Origin: Bacteroidales bacterium UBA1197
GTDB taxonomy: Bacteria > Bacteroidota > Bacteroidia > Bacteroidales > UBA932
Assembly (NCBI GenBank): GCA_002309995.1
Contig: DBYB01000051.1
Span: forward strand, 1-64,000
DNA: 64,000 nt
Reading direction: 5' to 3'
The notes below the pieces were generated by a model that was given only the letters and a program-made list of their open reading frames with translations, was not told the DNA's origin and ran no database searches. Below are positions 7,433-16,195 of the stretch, one piece after another. Each line of letters opens with the position of its first letter. The stretch's first letter is position 1. Position numbers and translations under genes: made by a program.

Positions 7433-8110
7433 TTATCTTTTATTAGCCTCTTCGCACGCACGTTTCACTTCTGACATCATAGCTTCGAAAGAGTAAAAAA
7501 TCACCTTCTTTAAGTCCCATGATCTGCCAGGGTCGTAGTATGACTTCAAGTCATAAGTATTGTCATCGGAATCGTAATTATAATATATTGCAACTCCATT
7601 TTGAAATTTGACGCATCCGTCTTTGCTGTAATACCCGTTACTGCGGACAGCTCCGGAAGGACGGGTGCGCTCGATAATCTTCCATCCGCCACGATCACCA
7701 CTTTCTAAGGGAGAATTCCCATGCCGCACTGCCGAATCGCTATTTTCATTCGCAAGACTGCTTAAATATGCCGGATACAGCAAATTGTAATACTCTTCTG
7801 CTTCAGGTGTGAGTTGAGTTGTCCATGATCCCCATCTCCCGTTATGCATAATGCGCATCTCCCGTTGCCTGGTACGCACCTGGATAAAGTCATTATACCT
7901 ACTGCTGGAATCATAGTCTTCACCGGTGAAATAAACAGAATACCCGTTATCCTTGTAGCTCTTATCGTCCTCGAAATTGTACAATTCGATCACGCCCTTG
8001 ACACTCAGGTCATTGCGGCCGTTAAAAACGCCTCTGTGACGTAAAGAATAGGTACCTTCGAAACGGAGTGTCACCCCTTGTACGTGGGCTGAGCCAACAC
8101 GTTCAAGCAT
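7433..8110 (-). CDS. Unknown exported protein with a frameshift after its signal peptide (probable pseudogene)
   Basis: The open frame encodes 225 residues, but its apparent N-terminus lacks a signal. In another frame, ATG at 8148 begins a good signal peptide (MNRFLLLLLSISLCLNVLAQ) followed by PTYKG and a stop. Adding one G in the four-G run (plus-strand CCCC at 8074-8077) would join that signal directly to VTLRFEGTYSLRHRG of the long frame. The intended protein would therefore run from 8148 to 7433, about 238 residues. No family recognised; the sequence is rich in Tyr, Ser and Asp. The lesion may be a real mutation, a phase-variable tract or a sequencing error. Confidence 0.6.
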   Translation of the reverse strand: MLERVGSAHVQGVTLRFEGTYSLRHRGVFNGRNDLSVKGVIELYNFEDDKSYKDNGYSVYFTGEDYDSSSRYNDFIQVRTRQREMRIMHNGRWGSWTTQLTPEAEEYYNLLYPAYLSSLANENSDSAVRHGNSPLESGDRGGWKIIERTRPSGAVRSNGYYSKDGCVKFQNGVAIYYNYDSDDNTYDLKSYYDPGRSWDLKKVIFYSFEAMMSEVKRACEEANKR

Positions 8111-8169
8111 AAGGAGATACTAAGCAATAACAGGAGAAAACGATTCATATCAGTCAATAAAACAGACTC

Positions 8170-8664
8170 TTACGCATCGGCGAAGGTGCGGCCGTCGGAG
8201 AGGACGACGCGGAGTTTGGTGTACTCGCAGTGGAAGTCGTTCTGCAGGCGGTCGAGGTAACGGCGGGCCTCCCATTTGCACATCGGGAGGTCGTGGAGGA
8301 GGCAGTTGCCGCAGGTCTCCGGCGTGGTGGCCGGCACCTCGTCCTGCGTGAGGATCCACTCCAGGCAATCGATGGTGAGCCTGCGCATATCCTCCACACT
8401 GTAGTTGCCGGTCATGATGATGTACATACCGGTGAGGCAGCCCATCGGGCCGACATAGACCACGTCGTCCTTGGCGCTGGAATTGCGGAACCAGGTGGCC
8501 ATCAGGTGCTCTATGCTGTGCATGGCCGACGGAGCCACCGCCGGCTCGCGGTTGGGCTCCGTAATACGCAGGTCGAACGTAGTGAACCCCCTGTCTTCGC
8601 GGGACACGTAGATGCCCGGCTTCAGACGGGTATGGTCGATGGTAAAACTCTGGATTACTTCCAT
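8170..8664 (-). CDS. luxS: S-ribosylhomocysteine lyase LuxS
   Basis: The 164-residue product has the normal LuxS length and all hallmarks: the metal-binding HSIEH (His49, Glu52, His53), the active-site Cys76 in GPMGCLTGMY, and the late cysteine in ETCGNC (about residue 118) as third metal ligand. LuxS cleaves S-ribosylhomocysteine to homocysteine and DPD, the AI-2 precursor, in the activated-methyl cycle. Its start overlaps the 3' end of gpsA by 10 bp, so the two are probably translated from one message. No MTA/SAH nucleosidase gene is in the window. Confidence 0.95.
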   Translation of the reverse strand: MEVIQSFTIDHTRLKPGIYVSREDRGFTTFDLRITEPNREPAVAPSAMHSIEHLMATWFRNSSAKDDVVYVGPMGCLTGMYIIMTGNYSVEDMRRLTIDCLEWILTQDEVPATTPETCGNCLLHDLPMCKWEARRYLDRLQNDFHCEYTKLRVVLSDGRTFADA

Positions 8665-9701
8665 GCTTCAAAAGTAAAGTCGTCCCAAGGGAGTTCGGCG
8701 TCCTTGCCCTCATCGAGCACTGCAGCCACGTGGCACAGCATAGGGAAATCCTTAAGGCAGACCTGGCCAAGTTCGGCCTTCTTCACCACCGCCTTGTAAA
8801 CGCGGCGGGAGACCACCAGGCTCTCCAGCGTTACACCGGCCAGGATGTTGAGCGCCTCCTCGTAGGTCTTGCCCTCGCCCAGCAGGATACCAATCTTGCG
8901 GGTGCGGCCGCCGTACACTGTAACATAAAGGTCGCCGATACCGATGTTGACGCAGTCCTCGTCGGCTCCCTGAATCGCCAGCAGTTTGCGCATCTCCTTG
9001 GTTGCCTGATAGAAGGCGCCCGCCTGGGAATTGAAGTGCAGGCCAGCCTCGGGGCCGTTGGCGCGGTTCACCAGGCCGATGGTCAGCGCGATGCCGAGGG
9101 CGTAGCCGTTCTTGAGGGCAACGGCACTCTCCAGGCAGACCACGTCGTTGGTAAGGGAGATATGGTAATAGGAGGTCTTCATCGCCTCCTTCATCATACG
9201 GAGTTCATCCTTATCAACGCCGCAGAACGCGACCTCGGAATGGTCGTGATAGACCAGCTCATAAGAGGTGCACGGGCCGCCGATGGCGCTGACGTGACGC
9301 TTGATGCCCTTCTTGGCGAGTTCCCTATGCCAGTAGTCGGGATAGGAAATCAGGGTGCCGTCTTCCAGGTTGATCAGACCTTTGGTGACCGACAGCACGG
9401 GCATCGCGGGATCCATCTTGGCCAGCACTTCCTCGAGGAACCAGTCCACGCCGAAAGAAGACACGCCGCCGATAACGAAATCGGCGCCTTCAATCGCCTC
9501 GCGCCACTCTTCGAACTGATAATACTTCACGCCCGCCGGGAAATCCCTTTCGAATTTGGGGTGGCGGCCGGTCTTCTTGCTGGTCTCGATAATTTCGCGG
9601 TCCAGAGGAGTACCGACGAGTGCTACTTCGTTTCCGTTTTCACGTGCCGGGAAAGCGAGGGCTGAGCCCATCATTCCCGCTCCGATGATTGCAATTTTCA
9701 T
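8655..9701 (-). CDS. gpsA: NAD(P)H-dependent glycerol-3-phosphate dehydrogenase
   Basis: This 348-residue protein starts with the dinucleotide-binding MKIAIIGAGMMGSALAFPA. It contains SVTKGLINLEDG, SAIGGPCTSYELV and the substrate-site stretch ESAVALKNGYALGIALTIGL, all diagnostic of GpsA. The enzyme reduces dihydroxyacetone phosphate to sn-glycerol 3-phosphate for phospholipid synthesis. A minus-strand TATATTTG (9737-9730) lies 29 bp upstream in the divergent gap with umuD. The 10-bp overlap with luxS is an unusual pairing. Confidence 0.92.
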   Translation of the reverse strand: MKIAIIGAGMMGSALAFPARENGNEVALVGTPLDREIIETSKKTGRHPKFERDFPAGVKYYQFEEWREAIEGADFVIGGVSSFGVDWFLEEVLAKMDPAMPVLSVTKGLINLEDGTLISYPDYWHRELAKKGIKRHVSAIGGPCTSYELVYHDHSEVAFCGVDKDELRMMKEAMKTSYYHISLTNDVVCLESAVALKNGYALGIALTIGLVNRANGPEAGLHFNSQAGAFYQATKEMRKLLAIQGADEDCVNIGIGDLYVTVYGGRTRKIGILLGEGKTYEEALNILAGVTLESLVVSRRVYKAVVKKAELGQVCLKDFPMLCHVAAVLDEGKDAELPWDDFTFEAWK

Positions 9702-9729
9702 GGCTAAGTAATCTGTATAAAATTATCTT

Positions 9730-9757
9730 CAAATATAGCACTTTTTTCGTATATTTG
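9730..9757. promoter_or_regulatory. Divergent -7 elements for gpsA and umuD
   Basis: TATATTTG occurs on the minus strand at 9737-9730 (toward gpsA) and on the plus strand at 9750-9757 (toward umuD, 19 bp before its ATG at 9777). Matching -33 elements are weak. No clear LexA-type operator could be identified by eye. Confidence 0.4.
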
Positions 9758-9776
9758 ACCCTACAACACTGAACAG

Positions 9777-10196
9777 ATGCAACCCTTCGAAATAACCGAA
9801 AACACCGCCGCCGACGGCCTGATGATGGGCGACGTCAAAGCCGGCTTCCCCTCCCCCGCCGAAGACGTGCGGGAGAAGCTCGACCTGGTGAAACTCCTCG
9901 TGCGCCACAGCGCCTCCACCTTCTTCTTCCGCATAGACGGAGTGTCGATGGTGGACGCCGGAATGGACGAAGGCGATATAATAATCGTCGACCGCGCAGT
10001 CGATCCCTATGACGGCTGCAAGGCCGTTTGCTTCATAGACGGCGAATATACCGTCAAGAAGGTTGAACTGGGGCCATCGGGAGCAGTCCTGATGCCCTGC
10101 AACGACGGCTCTAAGCGCTACAAGCCCATCCCCGTCGGTCCTGACGACGAATTCCTCATCTGGGGCGTCGTGACCTACATCATCAAGAAGGCATAG
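9777..10196 (+). CDS. umuD: UmuD-like S24 peptidase, DNA polymerase V accessory subunit
   Basis: The 139-residue protein matches UmuD in length and order. The self-cleavage site KAGFPSPAE (Ala22-Gly23) is followed by catalytic Ser57 in RIDGVSMVDAG and catalytic Lys94 in EYTVKK; the Ser-Lys spacing of 37 equals that of E. coli UmuD. RecA-stimulated self-cleavage gives UmuD', which joins UmuC for lesion bypass. It is followed after 2 bp by umuC. Confidence 0.93.
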   Translation: MQPFEITENTAADGLMMGDVKAGFPSPAEDVREKLDLVKLLVRHSASTFFFRIDGVSMVDAGMDEGDIIIVDRAVDPYDGCKAVCFIDGEYTVKKVELGPSGAVLMPCNDGSKRYKPIPVGPDDEFLIWGVVTYIIKKA

Positions 10197-10198
10197 CG

Positions 10199-11464
10199 AT
10201 GTTCGCCCTTGCCGACTGCAACAATTTCTTCGTGTCCTGCGAACGGGTATTCCATCCCGACCTGAACGGGCGGCCGGTCATCGTGCTCAGCAACAACGAC
10301 GGATGTGCCGTGGCCCGCAGCAACGAAGCCAAGGCGCTCGGCATCAAGATGGGCGACCCTTATTTCAAGATCCGCGGCATCATCGAGAAGTACGGCGTAC
10401 GCGTCTTCAGTTCCAACTTCGCCCTCTACGGAGATATGTCGGCAAGGGTGCAGCAGGTGCTGCGCGATTTCGCACCGGCGGTGGAGCAATACTCGATCGA
10501 CGAGGCGTTCCTGGACCTGAGGGGGATGACGATTCCCGACCCGGACGCATTTGCGAAACGCATCTCGGCGGAATGCCGGCGGCTTACGGCCATCCCCGTG
10601 TCGGTCGGCATCGCCCCCACCAAAACCCTGGCCAAGATAGCATCGAAACTCTGCAAGCAATATCCGCGGCTGCAGGGCGGATGCTATATGCACCGGCCGC
10701 AGGACATCGAGAAGGTGCTCCGCAGATTTCCAGTTGCGGACGTGTGGGGCATAGGGCGGCAGAGCGCCAAGAAACTGGCGGGGATGCAGATAGCGACCGC
10801 CTGGGACTACACGCGCCTGCCCGAAACTTCCGTGCGCAAGCTGTTCGCCCTGCCCGGCTACCGCACCTGGATGGAACTCCGCGGCGTGCCTTGCATCGAA
10901 TTCGAGAACTACATCGAGCCGAAGCAGAGCATCTGCGTCTCCCGCAGTTTCGCGAAGGAGATCAGCGATTGCAGCCAGCTGTGCGAGCAGGTGGCAAACT
11001 TTGCGGAAAGCGCGGCCTGCAAGCTGCGCAGCCAGCATTCCCTTGCGCTGGAGATGACCGCGTTCGCCTTCACCAACCGTTTCAAGGAGAACGCTCCGCA
11101 GACCTTCGGTTCACGTATGTCGGTATTCCCAGATGGCACGGCCGACCACCGGGTGCTGGTGAGCGCCGCCGTGGCCGCCACGCGCGAACTCTTCCGCCCG
11201 GGCTACGGCTACAAGAAAGCAGGCGTAGTAATTACCCGCCTGGAGCAGGAAGAAGACCACGTGGCGTCGCTGTTCGGCGATTCCGACCAGCAGGCCCGGG
11301 ACGCCCGGCTCTCGCAGTCCATAGACGAAATCAACCGGTTTTTCGGCCGGGGCGCCGTGCTCTTCGGCGTTCAGGGCGACGGGCATATCAAAATGGCCCG
11401 GGAGCATCAGTCGCCGCACTACACAACCCTGTGGAGCGACATTCCGAAAGCCAGCGTGAAATAG
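10199..11464 (+). CDS. umuC: UmuC, Y-family DNA polymerase V catalytic subunit
   Basis: The 421-residue protein begins MFALADCNNFFVSCERVF (Asp6 metal ligand) and carries YSIDEAFLDL (Asp101, Glu102), the palm-domain catalytic residues of Y-family polymerases. VSVGIAPTKTLAKIASKLCK and the helix-hairpin-helix thumb VWGIGRQSAKKLAG follow, and a UmuC-specific C-terminal region completes it. It performs error-prone translesion synthesis with UmuD'. It sits 2 bp after umuD and appears complete. Confidence 0.95.
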   Translation: MFALADCNNFFVSCERVFHPDLNGRPVIVLSNNDGCAVARSNEAKALGIKMGDPYFKIRGIIEKYGVRVFSSNFALYGDMSARVQQVLRDFAPAVEQYSIDEAFLDLRGMTIPDPDAFAKRISAECRRLTAIPVSVGIAPTKTLAKIASKLCKQYPRLQGGCYMHRPQDIEKVLRRFPVADVWGIGRQSAKKLAGMQIATAWDYTRLPETSVRKLFALPGYRTWMELRGVPCIEFENYIEPKQSICVSRSFAKEISDCSQLCEQVANFAESAACKLRSQHSLALEMTAFAFTNRFKENAPQTFGSRMSVFPDGTADHRVLVSAAVAATRELFRPGYGYKKAGVVITRLEQEEDHVASLFGDSDQQARDARLSQSIDEINRFFGRGAVLFGVQGDGHIKMAREHQSPHYTTLWSDIPKASVK

Positions 11465-11507
11465 TATCGTATTTTTTATTAACTTGGCCTCGATAAACAG
11501 CAACCGT

Positions 11508-12980
11508 ATGATGAACAGACGCGATTTTCTCGGAAAGGCAGGCATTGCGGCCGCAGGCGTTGCGGCGATGCCCGTGCTTGCATCGTGCTCCGGCGAGCCC
11601 AGGCTCCCGCTTGGCGACATTAAGGAATCCTATTCGGCCGACCTCCTGGTCGTGGGAGGCGGGCCTTCAGGAGTCTGCGCCGCAATAGCCGCTGCCCGCA
11701 AGGGTGCGAAGGTGCTGCTGGTCGACAGCGGCAACTGCCTTGGCGGAATGGGCACCAAGGGCCTCGTGGGGCCGTTTATGACCTGCTACGACGCCGAAGG
11801 CGAGAATATGATAATCCGCGGACTCTTCGAGGAAGTCGTCGACCGGCTTGTTGCTGAAGGCGGCGCCATCCATCCCTCAAAGATACGCCAGGGCACGGAA
11901 TTCACCGCCTGGATAAGCGAGGGCCACGACCACTGCACCCCCTTCGACCCGGAAATCCTCAAGAAGGTTTACGACCGTATGTGCGCCGAGGCAGGCGTTA
12001 AGGTGCTCTTCAACTCAAGCTTTGTAGCCCCGATAATGAAGGGCCGCAAGATCCAGGGAGCCGTGCTGCTCACGCCCTCAGGGCTTGAGGCCGCCCGAGC
12101 GCGCCTGGTCATAGACGCAACCGGCAACGGCACGGTAGCCCACAGCGCCGGAGCCCCCTGCGTCTTCGGCGACCCCGAGAGCGGGCGCGTGCAGCCGGCG
12201 TCGCTGTTCTTCCGCATCAACAACGTGGATACTTACAGGCTGATTGCCGACGTGGTTCCGCACCTTCCGGAGTTCCGCCGCGTGAACGGGGTGAGCTACC
12301 GCTGCCTCCACTGGAGGGGCGCCGAGGCCGAAGCCGCCGGCGAATGGGACCTCGCCCGCAAGTCCGTAAACATCTGGCGTTCAGTGGAAAAAGACCAGTG
12401 GGTGGTGAACTGCACCCGCATCCACGGAGTCGATGCTACCGACTGCGAGAACCTCTCGGCCGCCGAAGTCGAAGGCCGCCGCCAGGTGGAAGAGCTGATG
12501 CACTTCTTCCATAAATACGTGCCGGGCTGCGAGGTGGCCACACTGATGGGCACCGGTTCCGTAATGGGAATCCGCGAGTCGCGCCACGTGCTGGGCGACT
12601 TCGTGCTGCCTGTGAGCGACCTCATCGACGGAGTTATTCCGGACGACAATATCGTGCTGTCTGCCAATTCAATAGACGTGCACGGAGCGATGGGCGGCCC
12701 CGCCGGCGGCCTCTATATGCCCATCAAGAAGAGTATGTACGGGGTGCCTTACCGCTGCCTGATTCCCAAGGATGTTGAAGGCCTGCTGCTCGCCGGCCGC
12801 TGCATCTCCGCCGACTCCCCCGCCGCCGGCGCCATCCGCGTGATGCCTCCGGCAATGGCCATCGGCCAGGCCGCAGGCATCGCCGCCGCCCTCTGCCTCT
12901 CCACCGGCGCCACCCCCTCCACCCTCTCCTACTCCGACCTCCGCCCCGCCCTCCTCGAACAGAAGGTCTTCCTGGGATAA
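11508..12980 (+). CDS. Tat-exported FAD-dependent oxidoreductase (PF12831-type), likely lipoprotein
   Basis: From ATG 11508 the 490-residue product begins MMNRRDFLGKAGIAAAG, a twin-arginine signal (Arg4-Arg5), ending at ASC (Cys27) and so perhaps lipidated. A Rossmann motif DLLVVGGGPSGVCAAIAAA follows, with GGMGTKGLVGPF. The C-terminal LLLAGRCISADSPAAGAIRV and PPAMAIGQAAGIAAAL complete the FAD site, the pattern of the FAD-dependent oxidoreductase family common in Bacteroidetes. The substrate is unknown. A more upstream ATG at 11484 would place 8 residues before the Tat signal and is unlikely. It stands alone between umuC and a convergent gene. Confidence 0.82.
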   Translation: MMNRRDFLGKAGIAAAGVAAMPVLASCSGEPRLPLGDIKESYSADLLVVGGGPSGVCAAIAAARKGAKVLLVDSGNCLGGMGTKGLVGPFMTCYDAEGENMIIRGLFEEVVDRLVAEGGAIHPSKIRQGTEFTAWISEGHDHCTPFDPEILKKVYDRMCAEAGVKVLFNSSFVAPIMKGRKIQGAVLLTPSGLEAARARLVIDATGNGTVAHSAGAPCVFGDPESGRVQPASLFFRINNVDTYRLIADVVPHLPEFRRVNGVSYRCLHWRGAEAEAAGEWDLARKSVNIWRSVEKDQWVVNCTRIHGVDATDCENLSAAEVEGRRQVEELMHFFHKYVPGCEVATLMGTGSVMGIRESRHVLGDFVLPVSDLIDGVIPDDNIVLSANSIDVHGAMGGPAGGLYMPIKKSMYGVPYRCLIPKDVEGLLLAGRCISADSPAAGAIRVMPPAMAIGQAAGIAAALCLSTGATPSTLSYSDLRPALLEQKVFLG

Positions 12981-12998
12981 AACTGACAATCTTTCCCT

Positions 12999-13562
12999 CT
13001 AATGCACGCTGATTCTAAGTCCGTCATCCGCGGTCTTTAGAATCTGCATCATCAGCCGCTTATCCAGTGCCACGCACCCTCCCGTCCAAGCCTTGGCTCC
13101 TTTGCAGTGAATAAAAATTGCTGAGCCGAGCGGCCATATTCCATCTTTGTTGTAATCGGTCTCAATGCCATAATCATACTCCGGCGACAACTCCCACATC
13201 CGTTCGCCGCCGACCTCGACGCCCTGCACTATCTTGTTGTAGTACGGACCCTCTTCGTCGCAGGCAATTGTGCCGGGCTGGACCTGGAGCCAAGGCAGTG
13301 ATGTACCTGGGTTTGGAAGTATGCCGAAAGCCCTGAGCGGGCGCAGTTCGCCCACCGGCGTCCGGGCATCTCCCTCGCGCGTTTTCTCAAGGCCGTTCTT
13401 GCCGATATACGCATCTCCTTTCCCCCTGACACGCCATCCCTTAGCGCCTTTTACATAATACACCACTTTAGCATCGGAACCCCCGACCCATTTCACATCC
13501 AGCACCTGACGGACTGTATTATCAGTTATCTTTATCATAGTTGTGCCGACTGCGGAATTCAT
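12999..13562 (-). CDS. L,D-transpeptidase (YkuD domain) protein
   Basis: Starting at ATG 13562 the product has 187 residues. The YkuD signature is near the C-terminus: IFIHCKGAKAWTGGCVALDK, with the histidine and the T-x-G-C cysteine of L,D-transpeptidases. GDARTPVGELRP, the strand-turn typical of the fold, is earlier. Such enzymes form 3-3 peptidoglycan cross-links or attach proteins to the wall. No signal peptide is evident from this start; the upstream reading (to 13736) is the neighbour's sequence in another frame. The start overlaps the stop of the FecCD-like permease by 4 bp (ATGA). Confidence 0.78.
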   Translation of the reverse strand: MNSAVGTTMIKITDNTVRQVLDVKWVGGSDAKVVYYVKGAKGWRVRGKGDAYIGKNGLEKTREGDARTPVGELRPLRAFGILPNPGTSLPWLQVQPGTIACDEEGPYYNKIVQGVEVGGERMWELSPEYDYGIETDYNKDGIWPLGSAIFIHCKGAKAWTGGCVALDKRLMMQILKTADDGLRISVH

Positions 13563-14347
13563 TTTTTGATAAATAAAATTGCCATCAGCGGCAGGGCTAT
13601 GATGGCCATAGTGGCGCTGATGGGGAGGTAGATGCCGAAGTTGACGTATTGGACTACCAGATAGGTGATGAGCAACAGCCCTACACCCATTAGCGACGAG
13701 ATAAGATAGTGAACGCGGATGTCTTCCTTGCGGCACAGTATGCGGCTCAGGTTGGGCACACCCAGGGAGATGAAGCCAATGGGGCCGCAGATGCTTACTG
13801 CACTGGTAACCAGGAACATAATAGCCAGAAGGCTGAAGGCCTTATGCGGCTTGCTCAGCTCAATCTCTCCCTTGAAATGCCGCGTCAGCCTACCGCTGTC
13901 AACCAGCGCGGCAGTGAGCCCGGCGGCGAATAGGCACAAAGAGAAAATGATGTCGCCGGTAGTAACCCCCTCAAGTCGGAAATTGGCAGCACCCCAGAGG
14001 TAATACTGTTTGAGGAGATCCCCGTTGGGCGCATTCGTAACCACAATGGTCCCCAGCGAGCCGATAAAGGTACCGAAGAGGATACCGAAAGTAATCAAGC
14101 TCTGCGTGTTGACGCGGAGGGTCACGAAAAAGCAAACGATTGTGCATATCAGAGTGCAGATGAAACTCCCCACTGTGAGCGAGCACCATCCGGACATAGT
14201 CGCAGCGGCCGCTCCCAGGCAAGCTGCGCTTCCAAGGCCAAGGCTGTAAACATCTCCCAGCTGGTTGCGCCACAGATACTGCATCTGGATACCGCCCACG
14301 GGAAGGGCGATACCGGAAATCAATACATATAAAAGGCTCAGGAGCAT
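13559..14347 (-). CDS. FecCD-family ABC transporter permease, short and without partners
   Basis: The 262-residue membrane protein has several predicted helices and the family landmarks: GGIQMQYLWRNQLGDVYSLG (the GxxxQxxxRNPLA-type motif), ALVDSGR, and GPIGFISLGVPNLSRIL. FecCD permeases move ferric siderophores, heme or cobalamin. Typical members have about 330 residues and the Q/RNPLA motif near residue 60-90; here it starts near residue 17, so the first membrane segment is missing. There is no binding protein or ATPase gene beside it. A minus-strand TATCTTTG (14369-14362) is placed to start transcription just before ATG 14347, so the short form seems to be the expressed one. Confidence 0.72.
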   Translation of the reverse strand: MLLSLLYVLISGIALPVGGIQMQYLWRNQLGDVYSLGLGSAACLGAAAATMSGWCSLTVGSFICTLICTIVCFFVTLRVNTQSLITFGILFGTFIGSLGTIVVTNAPNGDLLKQYYLWGAANFRLEGVTTGDIIFSLCLFAAGLTAALVDSGRLTRHFKGEIELSKPHKAFSLLAIMFLVTSAVSICGPIGFISLGVPNLSRILCRKEDIRVHYLISSLMGVGLLLITYLVVQYVNFGIYLPISATMAIIALPLMAILFIKK

Positions 14348-14361
14348 AATTTCGTGCCATC

Positions 14362-14369
14362 AAAGATAG
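14362..14369 (-). promoter_or_regulatory. -7 element for the FecCD-like permease
   Basis: TATCTTTG on the minus strand, 14 bp upstream of the ATG at 14347. A CTTTAG about 20 bp further upstream is a weak -33 match. Confidence 0.35.
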
Positions 14370-14444
14370 GCATTTTCCGTCTTATTGCCTAAAGAGAGAA
14401 TTAATTACATAGCCTCTTTTTGTGTCAGGAACGCGACTGGTACG

Positions 14445-14471
14445 GAAAACGCCCGGCTTCCCGCCGGGCGT
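14445..14471 (-). terminator. rny terminator
   Basis: On the minus strand a 9-bp stem ACGCCCGGC / GCCGGGCGT with a 5-nt loop is followed by TTTTCC. It lies 33 bp past the rny stop codon. Confidence 0.7.
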
Positions 14472-14504
14472 AACCTAAATGGTGCAGTGCCAGGCGGCAC
14501 TTTA

Positions 14505-16046
14505 TTACTTCGCGATGGCGACGCTGCGGGTTTCGCGGATGACGGTGATTTTGACCTGGCCGGGGTAGGTCATCTCGTCCTGGATGCGCTGGGCGATGTC
14601 GGTGGAGAGGCGGGCGGCCTGGTCGTCGCTGACCTCGTCGGCGCCGACGATGACGCGGAGCTCGCGGCCGGCCTGGATGGCGTAGGACTTGGTTACGCCG
14701 GGATAGGAGGCGGCGAGGTCTTCCATACCCTTGAGACGCTTGATGTAGGACTCGATCACCTCGCGGCGGGCGCCGGGACGGGCGCCGGAAATGGCGTCAC
14801 CGACAAGCACCAGAGGTGCGTAGATGGTGTTCATCTCCATCTCCTCGTGGTGGGCGCCGATACAGTTGCAGATCTCCGGGCGCTCTTTGTACTGCTCGGC
14901 GAGCTTGGCACCGAGAAGGGCGTGAGGCAGTTCGGGCTCCTCTTCGGAGACCTTGCCTATATCGTGGAGCAAACCGGCGCGCTTGGCCAGCTTGGGATTG
15001 AGGCCGAGCTCAGCTGCCATGATGGAGCAGATGTTCGCGACCTCGCGGGAGTGCTGAAGGAGGTTCTGGCCGTAGGAGCTGCGGTACTTCATTCGGCCGA
15101 TCATTCGCACCAGTTCGAGGTTCATACCGTGGATGCCAAGGTCGATGCAGGTGCGCTTGCCGGTCTCGAGGATTTCCTCCTCAAGCTGCTTGGTAACCTT
15201 GGAAACGACCTCCTCGATACGTGCGGGATGGATACGGCCGTCGATGACCAGCTGGTGCAGGGACAGGCGGGCAACCTCGCGGCGCACGGGATCGAACGCG
15301 CTGATGAGGATGGCGTCCGGGGTGTCGTCCACCACGATTTCAACGCCGGCGGCAGCCTCGAGGGCACGGATGTTACGGCCCTCACGGCCGATAATGCGAC
15401 CCTTCACCTCGTCGTTGTCGATAGGGAAAGTGGTGACCGCATTCTCGATGGCGGTCTCCGTAGCGGTGCGCTGTATAGTATTGATAACTATACGCTTGGC
15501 TTCCTTGGCGGCATTCAGGTGAGCCTCGTCCATAGCTTCGTTGATGTAGGCCTGGGCCTCGGAACGGGCCTCGGCCTTCATATTCTCGACGAGCATATTC
15601 TTGGCGTCCTGGGCGCTCATTCCGGCGATGGTCTCCAGCTGACGGTTGGCCTGTGCGCGGAGTTCTTCGGCCTCCTGCATTTTGGCCTCGAGCTGGGCCT
15701 TCTGGGCGTTCACCTGACCGCGCTGCGAATCCAGGTCGTGCTGGCGCTTGTTCAGTTCCTGGGCCTGCTGGTTCAGCTGGTTCTCCTTGTTCTTGATGCC
15801 GTTCTCGCGCTCGCGAAGCTCATTGTTGCGCTGGTTGCACTTCTGGTCGTGCTCGCTCTTGAGCTGGATGAACTTCTCCTTGGCCTGGAGTATCTTCTGC
15901 TGTTTGATGGATTCGCCTTCAAGTTCGGCTTTCTCGATGATAGCGGCGGCCCTGCCTTTCAAGGCGATACGGCTCACCGTTATGTAGATTGCCAGCGCCA
16001 GGACGGCTCCGGCAAGTGCTGCTAATATGTAGTACAGAATCATCAC
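14505..16046 (-). CDS. rny: Ribonuclease Y
   Basis: The 513-residue product has the full RNase Y order: one N-terminal membrane helix ([20 protein letters not shown]), a long Glu/Gln/Lys coiled coil (about 30-190), a KH domain ([20 protein letters not shown] near residue 220) and an HD domain with LLHDIGK near residue 360. RNase Y is a membrane-anchored endonuclease that starts mRNA decay. The start may be the first or second Met of the MM pair. It is a single-gene unit closed by a hairpin terminator. Confidence 0.95.
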   Translation of the reverse strand: MMILYYILAALAGAVLALAIYITVSRIALKGRAAAIIEKAELEGESIKQQKILQAKEKFIQLKSEHDQKCNQRNNELRERENGIKNKENQLNQQAQELNKRQHDLDSQRGQVNAQKAQLEAKMQEAEELRAQANRQLETIAGMSAQDAKNMLVENMKAEARSEAQAYINEAMDEAHLNAAKEAKRIVINTIQRTATETAIENAVTTFPIDNDEVKGRIIGREGRNIRALEAAAGVEIVVDDTPDAILISAFDPVRREVARLSLHQLVIDGRIHPARIEEVVSKVTKQLEEEILETGKRTCIDLGIHGMNLELVRMIGRMKYRSSYGQNLLQHSREVANICSIMAAELGLNPKLAKRAGLLHDIGKVSEEEPELPHALLGAKLAEQYKERPEICNCIGAHHEEMEMNTIYAPLVLVGDAISGARPGARREVIESYIKRLKGMEDLAASYPGVTKSYAIQAGRELRVIVGADEVSDDQAARLSTDIAQRIQDEMTYPGQVKITVIRETRSVAIAK

Positions 16047-16195
16047 AATTTAGTTTAAAATCTCACAAAGTTACCAATTTTCCGCGAATTCAGCAACAAC
16101 ACCAAAGCAAAAACACAATTTATTAAAAAAGTAGTACAAGTTATCGTGAAATTAACTATATTTACATTTAATATAAGAGTACTTTATAAAAGAAA

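Noticed and set aside
10303..11496. 397-residue plus-strand frame overlapping umuC
   Set aside because: Shadow frame of umuC with Arg/Gly/Ala-rich translation and no motifs.
13563..13736. 58-residue N-terminal extension of the L,D-transpeptidase
   Set aside because: It lies inside the permease gene in another frame and has no signal peptide or homology; ATG 13562 gives a 4-bp ATGA overlap.
14385..16025. 546-codon open frame antisense to rny, with similar long antisense frames over susC (18191-19861), the SLBB gene (50356-51774), ffh (52988-54154) and wzi (29457-30848)
   Set aside because: They mirror genuine genes in GC-rich DNA, have low-complexity Gly/Val/Leu/Asp or His/Arg-rich translations and no family motifs.
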